The position numbers and the translations under genes are program-made. A DNA stretch of 64,000 nucleotides, taken from Pogonophryne albipinna. Lineage: Eukaryota; Chordata; Actinopteri; Perciformes; Artedidraconidae. The notes beneath the pieces were generated by a model. That model made no database searches. It was given only the letters and a program-made list of their open reading frames with translations, and had not been told where the DNA came from. Positions 32,384-45,570 of this stretch are shown here, piece by piece. Location of the stretch: NCBI GenBank assembly GCA_028583405.1, contig CM053250.1, positions 40,376,347 to 40,440,346 on the forward strand, in the 5' to 3' direction. Numbering within the stretch: position 1 is the stretch's first letter; each line of letters starts with the position of its first letter.

Positions 32384-33164
32384 CTATAGAAACAGACAAA
32401 AAAACATAATGTAACAGAAATCAATGCAACAGACCCTGCCCTCACACGGCCTTCACATTAGGACAGACTTTCAACTAACAGAGTCCTATTCCAATGTTTA
32501 ACAGTCAGCCATCAGACACAGCCTTGAGCATGAGGTACAGCTACAGTCCAGCAGCAAGTCCTCAAAGAAGGCTTTAGTTTTCGAGATACCCCTACCCGAG
32601 GTAGAACAAAACACAACAATGATTTTTCTTATCTTTAGGGTCCCATTAATGAAATTGATTGTTGTCAAATTTTATTTTGGGGAAAAAAAATGTATTTTTG
32701 GTTGTTCTTTAGAACTACCCCAATCTCTGAAAAAGAGCCAAATTAGACCAGGCCGAATGGGAAAGGTGACAGAAAAGCCCATAACTTGAGAATGATCACT
32801 CTTTTCCTCTTCAGATTTGCTGAGGTATGAACCAGGTGGCTGTCCTACATCACCAAATAGTCAGACAATTATTTACCTAAAGAAAACTGAATTATAGTCC
32901 TGTAAACTTAGCTTTAGTTTAGACGGAAATTGTACTTTTTGGTGATAGGGACTCCATCACTTTTCTCTCATTTATCAGAAAAAAAGAAATTCTCTCTGAG
33001 ACAGTCAAACGGCATAATAGCCTATAAGTTAAGAATGCTCACTCTGATGGTCATTATATTTGCAGAGGGAAATACCAGGTGGCTGAACTACATCACCAAA
33101 TAGTCAGAATAAGAGTAACTCAATACAATGAAGTGTATTAGTTCTGAATTGCAAGCCTCTAAAA
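32384..33164. other. Probable intron of the host gene
   Basis: A/T-rich sequence with a repeated phrase ctacatcaccaaatagtcag (near 32,850 and 33,090), so partly an old tandem duplication. No coding exon recognised. Confidence 0.4.
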
Positions 33165-36100
33165 CAGGGGTGGGGAACCTTTTTCCTCTCAAGGGCCATT
33201 TCAATTTTTCCAACATCCTCCGAGGGCCGTACAAATTATTGACGTCTGCTTAAAAAAACTAAAATCACAGCCCATTCATTTGGCCTTTCTTTCATGCTGT
33301 GCAAAGAAAAAGCAACCTCTTAGTCCAGATATCTTACCATGACTCGCGTATGCATGCACGTGCACGGTGTGGCATGACCACCAAAACAGAAAGATATGGA
33401 CACAAGATGTGTGCAAATGTATTTAGTTTCCTATCCATGTGAACATGATTTAAGTGGGGGGGGGGGGAACCTAACCTCCTCTAGGGGGGTCCGGGGGGAA
33501 GATTTTTTTTTTTAAATATTGAACTTAAAAGCATCAATCTGGTGCACTTTGAGAGCAACATGAGGAGATCTATGGATACATCTCTCAACACCCATATGAA
33601 ACAGAACTGGAAGCAGATTTTCTTTTTCTTTATGGATATTTTACAAATCACTCCCCTTTCAAACTGTATTCTTGTTTATTAATAACAACTGTTATTTACT
33701 GTCATATAGTATTTTATACCCGTTTACTTTATTCTCTTATTTTTTTATAACTATAATGATCATATAAAGATGTGCCTTTACCTCACTGGTTGTAGAAAAA
33801 GCTTCTTATATTCGTTAGCATAGCTAGCTAACCAGATGCTAATAACAACAGTTATTGACTGTATGATCAGTATGACAGATGAACAGATCGCCACTGGGCT
33901 TTCAACTAAAGACACAGCCACGCAGAAACTGCGGCATGTGTACGGCTCCTTATGGCTACTGACATTTGTGAAGTCCCGGCCCGGAGCGGCGTTCTGGTGC
34001 TCTGCTCTCCGGCAGCTCTGCTCTAAACTAGTGATGTGTCGGTCGCGAACGAGCCGGCTCAAGTGAACGACGGGAGCCGGTGTTGTGTCACATTATGCCT
34101 CCCCGTCATGAAATGCCCCCCTTGTCACGGGAACGTGCATTTCTAAATGACACGTTTACACCTCTAAATGACACGTTTACACCATAGGTTTACACCTTAA
34201 AACGATGTTTAAAACGAAAAGTAAACGTTCAGGGGTTTTATTAATGGTAATTTTCAGACTGCGAGTTGTTTAGTGGTAGCTCATAGCCACATAGATTCTT
34301 CTGGTTTAACTTTTCGCTCCGTATTTGAGGTGTCGAAATTCATTCGTCACTTCCTTTTCAGTTTTTGTTTTTTTAAATCTTTTTTTTATCATTATTGTTA
34401 CGTCCTGTCTGTATAAACGTGCTTTAAAATTTATAGTTGTCATCTAATAATCAAAATATATGTTTACAAATGTTACATAGTCTTTGTCAGCATATTATTA
34501 TATACGCTATGCGTACAAAATAAAAGTGTGACATTGTAAATGTCTATAACTATGTAAATGTATCCTGTAAATATAATGTATGATGTCCTTTATTGTTTTA
34601 TGTTTCATGTGGAACCGATATGCTGCAGGTCTCCCTTGAAAAGGAGATCTATGATCTCAAGGGACCAATCTGGTTAAATAAAGGTTTGAAATTAAATGAA
34701 ACCATACCCTGAAAAATGCTTGAGGGTGGGATTCATAGAAACCTCTTTTTTTTTGGGGGGGGGACATTTTATGACGGCCTGTCCATCACAATATGCCCCC
34801 CCTTGCTATCTTACTGAATAAGATAATAAGATTTTTTGCGGAGGGATCTAGATCGGCTTGAAGGCACATTATGCAATGTGCACATTATCCCGCTTATTAC
34901 ACGGCCACATTCTCAACAAAATAACGACATGACTCCCAATATTAATTGAAATGCTTTTATGGATTTAGAAAATGATTTTATTGATTTAAAAAATAGTTTT
35001 ATGTATTGATTTAAATTGACATGCATCCGCTAAGAAAAGTAGTCCGTTGTTACTGTTTGAACTAACGTAGCAACAGCAGGAACTGCTTCGATAGTGTTTT
35101 TGAGGAGCTTTTTGATTACAGATTGGAAAACATCATTGCTTGCTTTAAAAGTAGCACAATTCATTATGTCAAACCTTGGAAAGTATCTAGATATCCCTGC
35201 CCTAATGCCAAAGGAACTGGCAACTGAATATGTGTCGCCGTTTGATGTCTATGTCTGGACCGCTGCGTAAAAAGGAGGGTTTCTGCCCCATTACTTCTCT
35301 TCTTCCTTCTATAAGAATAAAACACGGAGGACGGAGATCTCTTTTTCTCCCCCTCTTCTGACAGCTCAGCAGCTGATCTCAGAGCACGCTCCCCTCTCCT
35401 GCAGGGGGGCGTGGTCAGCTGCAGCTCACAGAATCAGCCCCTGCAAAAACAGCGCTGGAAAGAGCAAATAGAGCGAAATGAGGCATGGCTAAAATGCAGG
35501 ATCTGTTTGGTATTTTGAAAAAAAAACTATATTTATATACTTTATATAGGTCGATACAGTAGCCCCTTTTTTTTAAATAGTTTTTATAGGTGTTGCTATC
35601 TGTTTTGTGTAGCGTGGTTCTACAAGCAAGTCAATGCATTCATTGGGTGGTATCAGAGAGTTACACGGCCGGGTCTGTAAATGCAATGAAAACATTTGGC
35701 CACAGCAAATCATTTATATTAAACATGTAATTTTTACTTTTGAATACTTCAGTACAAAGGTTGTATTGAATAAGTTAAGTGATATATGTGTACACATATA
35801 ATTAGTCAAAACAGGGCTACATTTGATTTAATTAAAAGGTATAATATGTGGTAAACTGAAGAGCCGTTTTGGAGCCGAAAGAGCCGGCTCTTCTTGGTGA
35901 GCCGAGCCAAATGATCCGGCTCACCAAGAAGAGCCGGAATTCCCATCACTACTCTAAACCCCTGTCAGACGAGACATATACCACGTGATGACACGTTAGG
36001 CTCGTGTTGTGTTCAAGGACCCTGACCTTGGCCAGGAAAAACAGGCACTCGCTTGTTTAATTAATTTGCGGTCTAGATTTTTTTTCTTTTTTGCGTGTGT

Positions 36101-36171
36101 TACCTCGAGGGCCGTATAAAATTGTCTCGCGGGCCGTATACGGCCCGGGGGCCGGAGGTTCCCCACCCCTG
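33165..36171. mobile_element. 3 kb non-autonomous hAT element
   Basis: Termini CAGGGGTGGGGAACCT and AGGTTCCCCACCCCTG are inverted. The 8-bp duplication CTCTAAAA lies at 33157-33164 and 36172-36179. The interior has no transposase frame. It has a G-rich block (33,460-33,500) shared in inverse with about 55,890-55,940, and it contains a second hAT element at 34029-35951. Confidence 0.85.
34029..35951. mobile_element. Nested 1.9 kb hAT element
   Basis: Ends TAGTGATGTGTCGGTCG at the left and cccatcacta at the right. Subterminal GAGCCGGCTC motifs lie at both sides, and the 8-bp duplication CTCTAAAC lies at 34021-34028 and 35952-35959. The interior carries the repeat family also seen at 28.9-29.8 kb. 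No transposase is visible. Confidence 0.8.
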
Positions 36172-36281
36172 CTCTAAAACATAGGTGTAAATAGTACAGG
36201 TTTTATTGAAACTGGAACCTTAATTCAAAGTACAGTATACAATGCATCCAATTATTCTGTGAGAGGTCAAGTATATAGATA

Positions 36282-36540
36282 CTAGAATAGAATGTTAAAT
36301 GTCAGGTTCTTCAGAAACGTTAGGGATACATGTTGACATTCTGTACAGAAGGTGCAGAACTCCGTACAGGGAAGGCCAACAGTGAGGCACTGGCATTTCC
36401 CACTCTCTCCACACGTTGCATCTTTGCAATACAAGTGAGTAATGTCTCTCACTTCTGTAGGTGCTGGGGGTTTTGTAAATAGCCCCATCTCTGACAATCC
36501 ACCCCTTGCCAATAGGACTCCATTACAAGGGTTTGGGTTC
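36282..36540 (-). pseudogene. Cys-rich (CXC-like) ORF remnant
   Basis: A minus-strand frame ends with a run of cysteines including CKDATC, GKCQC and PCTEFC. Such Cys-rich ends occur in some fish mobile-element proteins. The conserved pattern is incomplete and there is no complete gene around it. The assignment is tentative. Confidence 0.3.
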
Positions 36541-37290
36541 GGCCTGTGACAAACCTACCTCTTTTGGATTTGGAAAGGTTGGCATGTATGCAACTACAAC
36601 AACCAAATTAACATATTTGACCGTGATTTAATTGTAATACACGTTTCAAAATGATGCCGACGTAACAACATACTGATACCGGTTAGTAAAAACCATGAAT
36701 TAATGCTTTGACAAGTCTGCAGACAGACGGCAGGCGAAAAACCTTTTAAAATGCGTGTTTTCTAAATGGAGATCGGCTAAGCTAACGCAGTGTATTCTCC
36801 GACCGTCCACACTCACAACAACGGCCTATACAGACATAAATAAACCAGTGACTGTATTCACCATGACACAGGCAGGCTGTGGTTTGTACTTGTTTAACTT
36901 TTGTCTAGTTTCTGAACAGATATGAAGAGCTGTGAGCTCTGAGTGCTAAGAGCTAACGGCTGATGTTGGTTTTCTGGGGTTCTCATTGAAGATGACGTCA
37001 CGGCTCCGCCTACACTGCGTTACTATAGTTACTGCCCCAGCTACTAAACTGTAGTGGAAACGCAGCATAAAGTGAGGCTGGCCTACCAAGGCCTAACAAG
37101 GCCTAACTATACCATACTAAGCCGAGTGAGGCTCTGCAATGGAAATGCGCCATAAGTGCCATGTTAGGGGGACATTACGGAGCTCATGAGTCCGCCCTTT
37201 GAGGCTCTTGGAGCAGACATAGAGAGGTGTATTTACCGGTGTGTTTCCCTGGATGATGAAAATAGTCCAAATGCCATGTTAGGGCGACAT
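36541..37290. other. No gene recognised; a palindromic TGACGTCA site is present
   Basis: TGACGTCA (a CRE-type site) lies at 36993-37000 in locally GC-richer sequence. It could belong to the promoter of the minus-strand host gene, but I find no first exon, so this is only a possibility. Confidence 0.25.
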
Positions 37291-38211
37291 TTGAGGTTTT
37301 GTTAACATTAATGTTTTTGCTTTGTTTGTGTTACTAAGATACTTTTAGATACACTTTGAAGTGTCCAACACTTTACAACTGGTAGAATATTAAGTACTTT
37401 GTAAGGAATTGGGTTTCTTTAATGGCAGTTTGTGATTTTTAGGGCTTTTTCAGTGAGACAATGCAGTTTTGATAATTTCAAGTTGTCATCTGCACATTAG
37501 CAAAACATAGGTCACAGGCTCCTCCAACACTGCAACATATATATATATATATATATAGGACGTAGACAAATAAAACAGATAAAATACTGCAATAGAATGT
37601 TTTGAGATGACAGATTTGTGCGTAATTCTCTCACAAAGGAACTGTAAGATACACGTTTATGTGTGCAAAAAGTTAAAACTAGAAAAATGAAATACTTTGT
37701 CTAAATAGATGTTATTTAAGAATGTGACTCATAATGGCAGTTTTTGATTTAAGTAAGACAATCCAGTTAAACAATGTCGTTTTTGATGACTTTACTGATT
37801 TTTGCTTTTTTCTGCTACAAAGATACTTTTAGATACACTTTGAGGTATGCAACACCTTAAAACTAGAAAATGAAGTACATTGTCTGAATATATGTTAAGA
37901 ATGTGACTTTTAATGGCAGTTTTAGATTTTAACACTTTTTCAGTTAAACAATGTCGTTTTTGATGACTTTACTGATCAAAAAGACTGTGATTTTAACACT
38001 TTTTACTGAAACTAGGCAACAATTTCTCTCACCAAGATACCTTTAGATACACTTTGAGGTATGCAAAACCTTAAAACTAGAAAATGAAGTACATTGTCTG
38101 AATAGATTTTCTTAAAGACTGTTCCACTAAAAGGCAAGTTTGTGATTTTACTGACACTCTGCAGGTTTGTGTGTAATTCTCACACAAAGGAACTGTAAGA
38201 TACACTTTTAT
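37290..38211. repeat. Degenerate minisatellite related to repeats inside the 25.8 kb element
   Basis: Units of about 180-200 bp contain gtgttactaagatactttta, gatacacttt, atgcaacac and aatggcagttt. The same motifs in the same order occur at 15,320-15,480. A short (TA)n lies near 37,540. It continues after the hAT insertion, at 40,583. Confidence 0.7.
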
Positions 38212-40574
38212 CAGTGGCGGCCGGCCCATAGGGGCGCAAGGGACGCCGCCCCCCCTCTTCCCACATTAAAATATATATTTAAAACATATATATATTTTTT
38301 TTAATAAACAAGGTAAATATGATATAATTGGTATCAGTAAAATGTATAATCTACAATACAATCTCTTTTAAAATTGTGTTACGATGTCTAAAGTTACTGA
38401 TAAGTCACATGTTTCCTGCCTGGCCTTGCCCGTGTATCATTACCCTCTCTCGTCTGGGCGCTATGCACAGCGCCCAGACGAGAGTGCAGCAAGTGCAGCA
38501 GAAGCCAACTGCTGCTATCTTTAAACTATGCCACTGAAATATAATTTCAGCCAATCAGCGTCATCAAATCTGTCACAGGGCGCCTACGTCAGCGCCCGGT
38601 GCAGTCTGTGAGTTGTTTGGACTCGTATCCAAGGAGACAAAACAGGAAACTGTCATACATTCTGGAAGCTATCATTAGCAGCTCCGAAAACTCAGTTTTT
38701 GACATAAAAATGGAATTATGGATTATCAATAATTTTTTCAAAGTGACAGACACATTGGATTAACCTATGGATTAACCTTCAGCCGTGTTTTTCTCGTTTT
38801 TGGTCAGATAACAGCAAAAGGTAAGCATATCTCCGTGTTTTGCTCGTGTGATGTCTGTATTTGCTTCCCCTGTCGCAAGTTCTGATCGCTCAGTGATGAT
38901 AACTATATTTCTAGAATCTGTGGAATCTCAGCTTGTTAGCTAAGCTTGTTTGTGCATATCCGATAAGTATATCGATTGATTTATACCTAGAGTGCGTTAG
39001 CATTTTTTCGCTCAGGGCTCATTTAGACGCTTCTTGTGAGACTTGTGTTTTGTTTCGGTAAACATGGTTCATATCATCAGTTAGCTGAGTTTCTTCCTGT
39101 AAAATGAGCAGGACACATGAATAGTTTATTACATTTTAAGAAGCCCTGAGACACAGTTTCGTGAGAAAAAAAACGGGGGGAAAAAAGCCCCTTAACAGGT
39201 TAAATGGGAATTAAATCATTTTAAGTAATTTTGAGTGTTCCCAAAGCCCCGGTGTTCTGCAGTTTGTGTGGGCCTACTGTACTGTTGCACAGTTTACTGT
39301 AGAAACTATGTCCAGGACAAGGGATGAGCTCCTAATCGTCTATTCCTTGACCTCTGAGTGAAACGTCACAGGGTTAGGGGATAGTGGATAGGAGAATTCA
39401 AAAGGACTTAGGAGAAGAGACTGCGGTACTTTAGAGAATCGACTTCACTTTCACTATCCGACGTGTTTATCATGCGCCAGCGGACGTCCTGAATGTGCAT
39501 CTGCTGCTGTGGGGAAACTATGGAAACTACAGTTTTCTATACAGCGGACTACAACATGGATGTTTAATAAGAACGAGGGACTACTGTAAACTCATCTAGA
39601 GACTCTGCACCGTGCTCTGATGCTGTTGCTTTATGCTTTATGAACGTGGACAACAGAGAAACATATTCTTCATGACCAAAGTTGGAATTGAAATAAAAAA
39701 GGAAAGTGAAACTTATGCTCTTCACCCTCTCCCTCCGGTCCACATTAATACAAATGATCCCAATACGTATGATTGTATGAACTATGAAAAGATCTTAAAA
39801 TCAATACAAATGTATTTATTATAAACGTTAGTCCTTAACATCTATCACTGTGTACATCACCATTCAAACATCTTTTAAAAGTTGAACAAACCCCACACAG
39901 CTCAGTAAAGACTGTGAGATGTTGAGTTTATTTGATCCTTTCAGTAAAAACTAACGTTCATATTTCTCTTTTTGATTATAATACTGATGAACGTTCAGAA
40001 CAAAGCACTTTGGCAACTTACCACATACGTTTTAAAATGCTTAATAAGCACCGTAACGTTCATGATATCATTTCTCGGTCATAATCGTTTGTTTCCGCGG
40101 TCGACTGTTGTGAGACGGCAAATGCTGCGGCTGCAATGCATTGTGGGGCAGCACTTTCTCCTCTCCTTTCGTAAAGGGAGGTCCAGTGGTTCCTAAGCTA
40201 AAGGAGGTTATAAAGGAAGTTTGAAACCTCCTTTCCTTTCATTTAGAGAATTGGAACGGCACTTATCATGGCTGCCACTGAGGGACCTCCGGGTCATTTC
40301 ACTCCGTTTGGAAGGTTCCTAAGCTAAATGGACTATTCGACTGCAGCCAAGGTGTTTGGAAGTTTTGGAAGATTCATAGCTAACCACACTGAAGATTATG
40401 GAGGTATTGATCAGTCTTCTCATATTTTTAAGCCTCAATTTGTCCTTCCCCCCCCCCCCCCCTCTAACATCACCAGAAGTCATAATTTAAGGGGTATTTT
40501 CTCTTTTTTTTTTTTTATTGTTTGGTCAACATTTCCACAGCCCCACCTAAAATATTTTCCACCAGCCGCCACTG
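38212..40574. mobile_element. 2.4 kb non-autonomous hAT element
   Basis: Termini CAGTGGCGGC and GCCGCCACTG are inverted. ACTTTTAT lies at 38204-38211 and 40575-40582. It contains a perfect 15-bp hairpin (38447-38484). The short open frames inside have no recognisable similarity. No transposase is seen. Confidence 0.85.
38447..38484. repeat. Perfect 15-bp inverted repeat
   Basis: CTCTCGTCTGGGCGC and its complement are separated by 8 bases. A GC-rich hairpin in otherwise A/T-rich sequence. Confidence 0.9.
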
Positions 40575-40582
40575 ACTTTTAT

Positions 40583-41420
40583 GTACAGTATGCAAAACCT
40601 TAAAAACTAGAAAATAAAAGACTTTGTCTGAATAGATTTTCTTTAAAGGCAAGCAATGTTAACGCTATTTTCAGTTTCGTTAACATCAATGCTTTTTTCT
40701 ATTTTCCTGTGTTACTAAGATACTTTTAGATACACTTTGATGTATGCAACACAATGTATTTTCTTAAAGACTGTGACTCTGTATGTAGGCATGTTTGTGA
40801 TTTTAACACTTTTAGTGGAACTAGGCAGTTTTTTTATTGTTTTATTGTTACTGATTTTTGCTTTTGTCTGCTACCAAGATACTTTTGGATACAGTTTTAT
40901 GTATGAAAACTGTACAACTGGTAGAAAGTTAAGTACTTTTATTGAACAGATTTGCTTTAAAAAGGGAAGTTTTGTGATTTTAACACTGTTTCGGTGAAAC
41001 AATGCTGAAATAACTTTAATGATTTTTGCTTTTTTTCTCCTACAAAGATAGTTACACTTTAATGGATGCAAAACTTTACAACTTGGTAAAATATGAATGA
41101 ATTTGTAATGAATTTAGTTTCTTAAAGAATCCAACTCTAAATGGAAAGTTTGTGATTTGAACACTGTTTCGATGAAACAATGCAGTTTTTGATAACTCGA
41201 CTTGACTAACATTACTTTTTTTAAATATATGTTTTTTCATATTTTTCAACACACTGTGATATTTATTTAGTTTTTTTGTGACTTTTTCCATGACTTTTTT
41301 GAAAAACTACACAGTGATTTTTATCAACAAACAACATGCAACTAATACATTATATAATATTATGACTTTTTGTGATATTTTCAATGTAATATACCTTTTT
41401 TGTAGGGCTTCAGGATATTC
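40583..41420. repeat. Continuation of the degenerate minisatellite
   Basis: Further units with ttactaagatactttta, tggtagaa and gtttcggtgaaacaatgc. The region becomes less regular after 41,110 and has no gene. Confidence 0.65.
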
Positions 41421-42445
41421 AACCCGGTATCACGGCAAGACGTGAACATGTGACGATTTTCTTTAACCACTAGGTGTCCTTTTCTATCAGCTGTGCACCG
41501 TTATGGTGTAAATACAGCCTATCTACCAATTGGATCAAATATAAAAGTCAGCCGAATTATTGTTGATACTGCAAGGAGACGTATTGTGTGAAAAGAAATG
41601 TAAGATGTTGTTTAATTGCTGATATATTTATAATCCATGTCACGTTTTCACTTCCTGTTTGTCCAGAAGTCTTCTCATCAGGGCTCTATAAATAGAGAAC
41701 TACGGCAGATATGTAATATTTAATGCAGCCGAACCGTGTATTACAATGCCGTTATGTGATGACTTTCAAAGAGAAAAGCAAGCACACTCGGAATAAAGTA
41801 TTATTTTATTTTTTTTAAATGTTTTCGGATTTCACATCGCATAAACCCCATTTCCCAGCGTGCATTGCGGCTAAACCATCCAATCATCGAGCTGAGGATC
41901 TTGCCTACGTCTGTTTCCGGTTTCGTTTATGACGGATGTATTTTGTTATACACACATTCCTTCACATTTACATTTTAATTTACATTAAAGTATTTGGTGA
42001 GGCCTACTAACATGTTTTTAAATATAACTACGGTTCTAGTTGAGGAGTTTGTAAATTAACATGAACACAAGCTGTTGCCTGGCAACGCAATCGCACAACG
42101 TCACGTCCGTTAATTCCACAAACACACGCATGGATTAACATCGATTTATTACATTAATGTAGTCTTTGTTTCTGCTAACAGAGGTGTCGACCAGCTGGGG
42201 CAACAAGAAAATTGGCGAAATCGAGTGTGACTATTAAAAAACAAATCATTATTATATTAATATTGACAATAACAACCGACCGTCGGGGTAGCATTTGCTT
42301 GGCATTTTCGGGTATTTCTCCACGGGTTGGGCCATGTTAACAATACCGTGTAACTGTCACTTTTGATGGGACGAAATCGTGACATCTTCACGTCTCCCAG
42401 CATGGTAAATCGTCACATGTTCACGTCTTGCCGTGATACCGGGTT
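41421..42445. mobile_element. 1 kb TIR element
   Basis: Inverted ends of about 37 bp starting AACCCGGTATCACGGCAAG. The flanks share GATATT near both ends but not directly at the junctions, so the duplication is unclear. No coding frame; family unknown. Confidence 0.65.
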
Positions 42446-42679
42446 GGGATATTTGGCATGTCATGCATAAAACCTGTGTCATCTTTCTTGAAACTGACGT
42501 GCTTTCAAAACAAGTTATTTTTCTGCTTCTTCATACTCTGAATTGTCCTCGCCCGTCTCTCTTCCTTCAGCCATCACAACAACAATCAAGTCAGATCTGT
42601 CAAATGAAACACCTCTTCCCAAAGTGTGACTTCCCTAATGAGGGGGTGCGTTTTAAATATATTATGCAGCCCTACTTTT

Positions 42680-42940
42680 TGACTAACTGTATTATGCTTT
42701 TTACGGAAAATCGTGACAAACTATGACTTATTCTTACATTTGTAGTTCTAGTTTGTTATTTTAAAAAAAATGTCACGATATAGTATTTTCAAGTCGTACT
42801 TTAGTATGTCAAATTTAAGAATAAGTCATAGTTTGTCACAATTCTCCGTAAAAAGTCAAGTATAGTTCGTCAAAAAAACTTGAAAAAAGTCATTTTGTAG
42901 AATAGGATAGTTGAAAAGCTCAATAAAAAAAAGCATAATA
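42680..42940. repeat. Imperfect palindrome of about 250 bp
   Basis: The segment containing gtgacaaactatgacttatt (about 42,710) is inverted at about 42,825. Arms extend to cttttta/taaaaag and to the tttgac/gtcaaa phrases. The same phrases occur in the element near 15,740-15,820. Confidence 0.6.
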
Positions 42941-42949
42941 CAGTTAGTC

Positions 42950-45570
42950 AAAAAGTAGGAGCATGCACCCGCAGAATGAATGAAATTAAGGCAAGGCGGA
43001 AATATGAAAAAGGTGGATGAAGCTGTTGCAACGTTCAAAATGTTACTCAATGAATGTATGGAGTCTCATGGACTTGTTCAAATGCTTTTATCTGAGGAAA
43101 TAAGGGAAACTGAGGGAATGGATTGGTATGGACCAAAAATATCTGCATTGATGAATTTCCATGAGGATGTGGAAATGTGGAAAAGCTCTCAAATGGATCC
43201 TCAGACATTGATGAACCCATGACAGTGTGTCCAATGCATCAGACAAGAGGAGCTCACCTGGTTCAAAGTCAGGATCAGCAACTTCTTCTGCTTCCTCAAC
43301 CCACCTCAAAATGGCCACAGAGAGAGATGCCCTCCTTGCCCGGGCAGCAGGATTAAAAGAAAAGCATGCACTCTAAATGGAAAAGACTCAACTGCAAGCA
43401 AGATTTGAATGGATGGAAATGGAAGTGAACCTAGCTGAATCTGATGCAAAAATGAAAGTCCTGGAGCAGTTTGAGACTGGTTCACAAAATCCAACACAAG
43501 CAAAATATGATGGCATGAATGACTATTTAAAAGACTACAGAGTAAAACCAGATATGCCAATGGATGCAGAACCGTCTCCAATTACCTTTGCTGAGTTTGA
43601 CCTATTCCCAAAACACCACTTCAAAGGCTTCAATACCAACAACCAAGACCACCAGAAAATATTGGTAATACAAACCAAAGCCCTCAACACACAGCTACAG
43701 AAGCAGGAATTACAGGGACAAATAATAATGACAATTTCCTGACTGTGATGCCAAAATTACATTGTTAATTTACTTGTACTTCAACAAAAACAAACATCAC
43801 TGCCCAGCAGGGAAATTCCAGTTTTTTATGGCAATCCCCTGAACTATCAAATATTTACGAGGGCATTTCAACATGGCATTGAGGAGAAAACCACCAGTAA
43901 CCAGGTCCTGCAGGGAACTGGTGAGAAGCTGCCTTCACATGGATGCTAATAGTGGCTTTGCTGAAGCTAAGAGACTGCTAAAAGTGCATTTCGAAGATGA
44001 GCTCAAGATAGCAAACGCATATATGGGAAAAGCTCTCAACTGGAACACTATAAAGGCAGAGGATGGAAAGTCACTGCACTGTTATGCACTTTTTCTGAGA
44101 GGCTGCTGTAATGCAATGAGGGATCTGCAGGACATGGAGGAGCTGGACCTGCCATCCAACCTACGGCTCATTCTTTCAAAGTTACCTTACAAACTACGGG
44201 AGAAATGGAGAACAGCAGCTTGTGATATTCTGGAGCGGAGCCATCAAAGAGCAAGATTACATGACCTTGTTGTATTTATTGAAAGACAAAATAGAATACT
44301 TCAAGACCCTCTCTTTGGTGACATTCCCGATCAACTTAACAGTACAAAGACGGCTTTCAAGACCAAGACTCTTGTTGATTCATATCGAAATAAGAGCAAG
44401 GGAAGCAGTTTTGCAACCACAGTGTCTATAGTGTCAGACAGCCATGCAGAGAAACTCAAAGAAGACAAATATCCTGTTAAAAGCTACATTTCCTCCACTA
44501 ACAATGACACCTCATGTACCTTTTGTACAAGCATGCATCCTTTAGCTGAATGCCATACAATACATTCAATATCTCATGAAGCTAAAATTGAGTTTCTGAA
44601 AGAGAAGGGACTATGCTTTGGCTGCCTGAAGGTGGGGCACTTGAGCAGGAACTGTAACAGGAGAATGACTTGTCAAATCTGTCATGCTAAACATCCAACT
44701 ATTCTGCACATTAAAAGATCTTCAAAGCCTGAAACTGAGAACTTTAAACATGATAAGGCAGAGCAGCAGAGTGGAGGAGCAAGGCCTGAAGAGACATCCA
44801 TCAGCAGTGCTCTTGTTTCAGTAGGAGAAGGTGAAGGAATTGGGGCTGGTAAAGACAGCATACTTGCCATAGTGCCAGTGAAGGTGAAACTCTGCCATGG
44901 AAATAAGAGCATACTGACCTATGCATTCCTGGACCCTGGTAGTACCGACACATTTTGCACAGAGGGGCTCATGAGGCAGCTTGGTGCTAGAGGACGGAGA
45001 ACTAAAGTCCTTCTTCAAACGATGGCAACAGAGAAAACAGTCAAGAGTTTTGAGGTAACTGGTCTAGAAGTGGGACATATGGAAGATGGCACATATATAA
45101 AGTTGCCCAAGGTTTACACTCAGAACAAAATCCCTGTCACCAAAAGAAACATTCTTACCCAGGCGGACCTCAAGAAATGGCCTTATCTGCAGGAAATCCA
45201 AATAAAAGAAATAGATGCTGACGTGGGACTTCTTATTGGAGTAAATACTCCAAAGGCTATGGAACCATGGAAAGTTATAAATAGCCAAGGAAATGGCCCA
45301 TATGCAGTGAAAACACTGTTAGGATGGGTCGTTAATGGTCCACTTAATGCTTCCACAGATCTGGATGATGAAACCCCCGTGGCATTAGTGAACAGGATCT
45401 CAATTGTTCACCTTGAGAAGCTTATTGAAAGACAATATATTAACGACTTTCCAGAGAAAGAGTATGAAGAGGAAAGACAAATATCAGTTGATGACCGAAA
45501 GTTCATGCAGATTGTATCAAGCTTGGTTTCTCTTAAAGATGGCCACTACAACTTACCTCTTCCTCTAGAT
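42950..45570 (+). mobile_element. BEL/Pao retrotransposon: gag and protease region
   Basis: Frames at 42980-43222, 43377-43742 and 43873 to about 45570 encode a BEL/Pao polyprotein. The third starts in a gag-like helical region and carries a zinc knuckle (CFGCLKVGHLSRNC, preceded by the Cys/His segment CTFCTSMHPLAECH). It then has an aspartic-protease region with the active-site motif LDPGSTDTFC. Frame breaks before 43,873 show decay. The frame runs on to 45753 only through the inserted hAT sequence; true BEL sequence stops at 45570. The 5' LTR was not identified. Confidence 0.85.
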
